DNA from: Metopolophium dirhodum
Lineage: Eukaryota; Arthropoda; Insecta; Hemiptera; Aphididae
Reading direction: 5' to 3'
NCBI RefSeq assembly: GCF_019925205.1
Contig: NC_083564.1
Coordinates: forward strand, 11,413,491-11,477,490
DNA: 64,000 nt
Shown here piece by piece: positions 62,601 through 64,000 of this stretch. The first letter of the stretch is position 1. Every line of letters starts with the position of its first letter. Below the pieces are notes generated by a model that was given only the letters and a program-made list of their open reading frames with translations, did no database searches and had not been told where the DNA came from. Both the position numbers and the translations under genes were made by a program.

Positions 62601-62890
62601 ATTTTAAAAGCATAAATATATGTTATTTTAAAAGTAATATAAAGAATGTAGATATATAACAAAAATTATGTACTATTTTACTTACCAGATGGCCAACGGC
62701 GATCATCGTCTGTAACCAAATCAATGCCAGCAAACAGATTCTCCCTGAACTCTGCGATTGAATTTGATTCTGGAAGACGTCCGGAAATACCACTGATGAC
62801 TATCTCATCATTTCCAGAGTATGGAGAGTTACCATTCACAGCACCATTGCTGGTTTGTTGTTGGTTATCCTGTGGGAATCTTGCTGGCAT
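52509..62890 (-). CDS. FASN: Fatty acid synthase, complete (FASN-B), 31 coding exons, 2389 aa
   Basis: The canonical cytosolic animal synthase, making saturated fatty acids from acetyl- and malonyl-CoA with NADPH. The joined exons give an unbroken 2389-codon frame, the normal animal length. Domain order is KS (Cys187 in DTACSSS), MAT (Ser604 in GHSVGE, Arg629 in AAFWRGRS, His706), DH (GHAIDGRVLFPATGYL), pseudo-methyltransferase/KR, ER (NADPH loop HAGTGGVGQ), KR (QTNYGFAN), ACP (GMDSLMG), and thioesterase with triad Ser2204, Asp2230, His2366. The start is the MPAR methionine 14 bases after an acceptor. Introns are short, mostly 50-410 bases. FASN-A lies 23 kb downstream on the same strand. I take B as the ancestral-type, housekeeping copy because it keeps every domain. 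Confidence 0.97.
53696..55644 (-). CDS. FASN: FASN-B exons 25-27: ER end, ketoreductase and ACP
   Basis: Exons: 55644-54865, 54748-54503, 54163-53696. KR motif YVLVGGLGGFG, VVFSSVSCGRGN and QTNYGFAN; ACP motif LADLGMDSLMG. Exon 27 ends NGVTAGNDQ and uses donor CAG/GTTTGT, the site missing from FASN-A. Intron 26 carries a SINE-like insertion (54224-54458) absent from FASN-A. Confidence 0.95.
54224..54458 (-). mobile_element. SINE-like insertion in FASN-B intron 26
   Basis: A GC-rich 235-base block in an AT-rich intron. It is flanked by taacatatt on both sides (54215-54223 and 54459-54467) and ends on the minus strand in an A-run (plus-strand T-run 54230-54238). Near its 5' end it has a box B-like TTTGAATCTGG (plus 54422-54432). 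FASN-A has one similar site (aataacatata) and no insert. The open frames inside it are not genes. A short LINE fragment is an alternative. Confidence 0.75.
55702..57582 (-). CDS. FASN: FASN-B exons 20-24: pseudo-methyltransferase/pseudo-KR and enoyl reductase
   Basis: Exons: 57582-57277, 57172-56718, 56659-56536, 56126-55950, 55881-55702. The ER shows YYAPLNFRDIMLASGKLP and the HAGTGGVGQAAI loop. Intron 22 (56535-56127, about 410 bases) is the largest in the gene and holds only AT-rich DNA. Part of exon 21 is nearly identical to FASN-A. Confidence 0.95.
57650..59202 (-). CDS. FASN: FASN-B exons 14-19: dehydratase and start of the central core
   Basis: Exons: 59202-59089, 59024-58916, 58740-58489, 58396-58220, 58142-57988, 57823-57650. 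His-containing GHAIDGRVLFPATGYL and Asp-containing YIDTMLQFSILG mark the two hotdog halves. All introns are under 180 bases, while the FASN-A equivalents reach 1.1 kb. Confidence 0.95.
59301..61038 (-). CDS. FASN: FASN-B exons 7-13: malonyl/acetyl transferase domain
   Basis: Exons: 61038-60916, 60822-60592, 60534-60345, 60242-60013, 59900-59763, 59687-59515, 59445-59301. FSGMGSQWAGM, GHSVGELGCAYADG, AAFWRGRS and YAFHSKYI are all as expected for a malonyl/acetyl transferase. All seven exon lengths equal those of FASN-A. Confidence 0.95.
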
Positions 62891-62904
62891 TGTGCCTTCA
62901 GCTA
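61101..62904 (-). CDS. FASN: FASN-B exons 1-6: ketoacyl synthase domain
   Basis: Exons: 62904-62686 (ATG at 62890), 62588-62436, 62339-61965, 61894-61656, 61590-61360, 61292-61101. Signatures are IVISGISGRLPES, Cys elbow IDTACSSSL, EAHGTGT, KSNMGHSEPASG and NSFGFGGANAHV. An acceptor (TTTCAG) before exon 1 shows that the leader continues in an upstream exon. Codons are AT-rich here, unlike exons 3-5 of FASN-A. Confidence 0.95.
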
Positions 62905-64000
62905 CTGAAATAATTTTTAAACAATTTATTGGTAATAATAGAATAAAATAAAATTGTCAATAATTATTAATGAATAAAATATTATTATATAATGACAATG
63001 AAATAAAACTGGATCTTGCTCATCTTAATAAAAACACGTTCATGCAAAATAATATAATAACAAAATACTTGGTTTTATATTAGATAGAAGTATAGAACTC
63101 ACCCTAAATAATAAGACAACCGAGGATATGACTATTAATATTAACTATATAGTATCTCATTATAATATATTTGAAGATAAGTATGTAGCAAATGTTTCAC
63201 ATTTAGTTCTTATATAATAATATAATCATTAATTACTTAATCACAATAAAAGTATCATATTCCGTTATTGTTTACAACAAATATAGGTAAGTGGAACAAA
63301 AAAAATTCAGTAGACTCAGATACTTTGTGACACAATGTTTTACTTTTTATATTCATAGACAATAATATTACTGTATTAACAAGACCAAATTTCATTTACA
63401 TAGCAGTTGATAAAAAAATCAATCCTTTACTTATTTATTGTCGGGTAGGTGGTCACTAGGCGACTAAAAAATTTATTTTAAATTCAGGATTTGTTCAATT
63501 GTTTACAAAACCTATAAAAGCATTAACTACAGTGTTTTATGTAAACAAAAATTGAAAACATTGTAATTTGTAAAATCTATCAGCTTGTCATTAGAAACAA
63601 ACATCTAGGAGTTTAGAGTAGAAGGTACCAACATTTACTACAGGAAGTGTCAGGAACACTATATTTTATAGTAACCTAATGAAAATGGAATCATATTAAA
63701 TATTTTAAAACACGATTACTATATTATTACCACTAATAATGTATAATTTTATGTTGGTATAATATACTTAAATTGTGTTTCTGGCGAATATTTGTAGTGT
63801 ACAATTTATTTTATGTACCTATCCATGTATCTCCCATATTAATTATTCATATTTCACGTTCACTACATAATACGATATACAACAAAAATAATACTGTAAG
63901 ATTATACCTATTATAAGTACATTTCAGTTGCAAAATATTGATCATGTGAATAAACGACATCAGCTATTTTTTCTATAGTAGCTAATAATATAAGGTCAAA
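62905..64000. other. FASN: Upstream flank of FASN-B
   Basis: AT-rich DNA. The 5' leader exon and promoter of FASN-B must lie here or beyond the window. A minus-strand GGGTGAGT donor-like site near 63100-63107 is a weak candidate end of a non-coding exon. No other gene is seen. Confidence 0.45.

Noticed and set aside
1..64000. CRISPR array, bacterial operon or prophage
   Set aside because: No regularly spaced direct repeats, no operon-like coding and clear GT-AG introns; the DNA is eukaryotic nuclear.

Overview
The window looks like nuclear DNA of an aphid or close hemipteran relative. It is very AT-rich, has long non-coding stretches, and its genes carry GT-AG introns. It holds a short interstitial run of the insect telomere repeat (TTAGG), many hAT-type elements with 8-bp target duplications, and decayed LINEs. 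The species is not determined.

Layout. 1-5340: AT-rich DNA with dispersed repeats and a frameshifted terminal exon of a glycine-cleavage T-protein (aminomethyltransferase). 5880-8160: short tandem repeats, then an intronless minus-strand gene for a 363-residue secreted protein with an HHVIPW motif. 8750-10640: hAT and other repeat remnants. 11820-29061 (minus): a fatty acid synthase, here FASN-A. 29.7-31.1 kb and 33-48 kb: LINE and hAT debris, foldback repeats and a CpG-rich block near 35-36 kb. 48251-49163 (minus): ribosomal protein S25. 52509-62904 (minus): a second fatty acid synthase, FASN-B. 62.9-64 kb: upstream flank of FASN-B.

The two synthases are a tandem, same-strand duplication. 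I rebuilt all exons from splice sites. FASN-B has 31 coding exons and 2389 codons, with the standard animal order KS-MAT-DH-(pseudo-methyltransferase/KR)-ER-KR-ACP-thioesterase. FASN-A has 27 coding exons at the same intron positions and an unbroken frame of 2114 codons, but it stops just after the ACP and has no thioesterase. FASN-A also has altered residues around the MAT substrate arginine. Introns are mostly unrelated between the copies, yet intron 25 and parts of exons 21 and 26 are nearly identical, which points to gene conversion. FASN-A introns have grown by repeat insertion; FASN-B introns are compact apart from one SINE-like insertion.

Most notable: a thioesterase-less but intact FASN paralog next to a complete one; the secreted HHVIPW protein, possibly related to HNH/endonuclease VII-type nucleases; and several datable hAT insertions.
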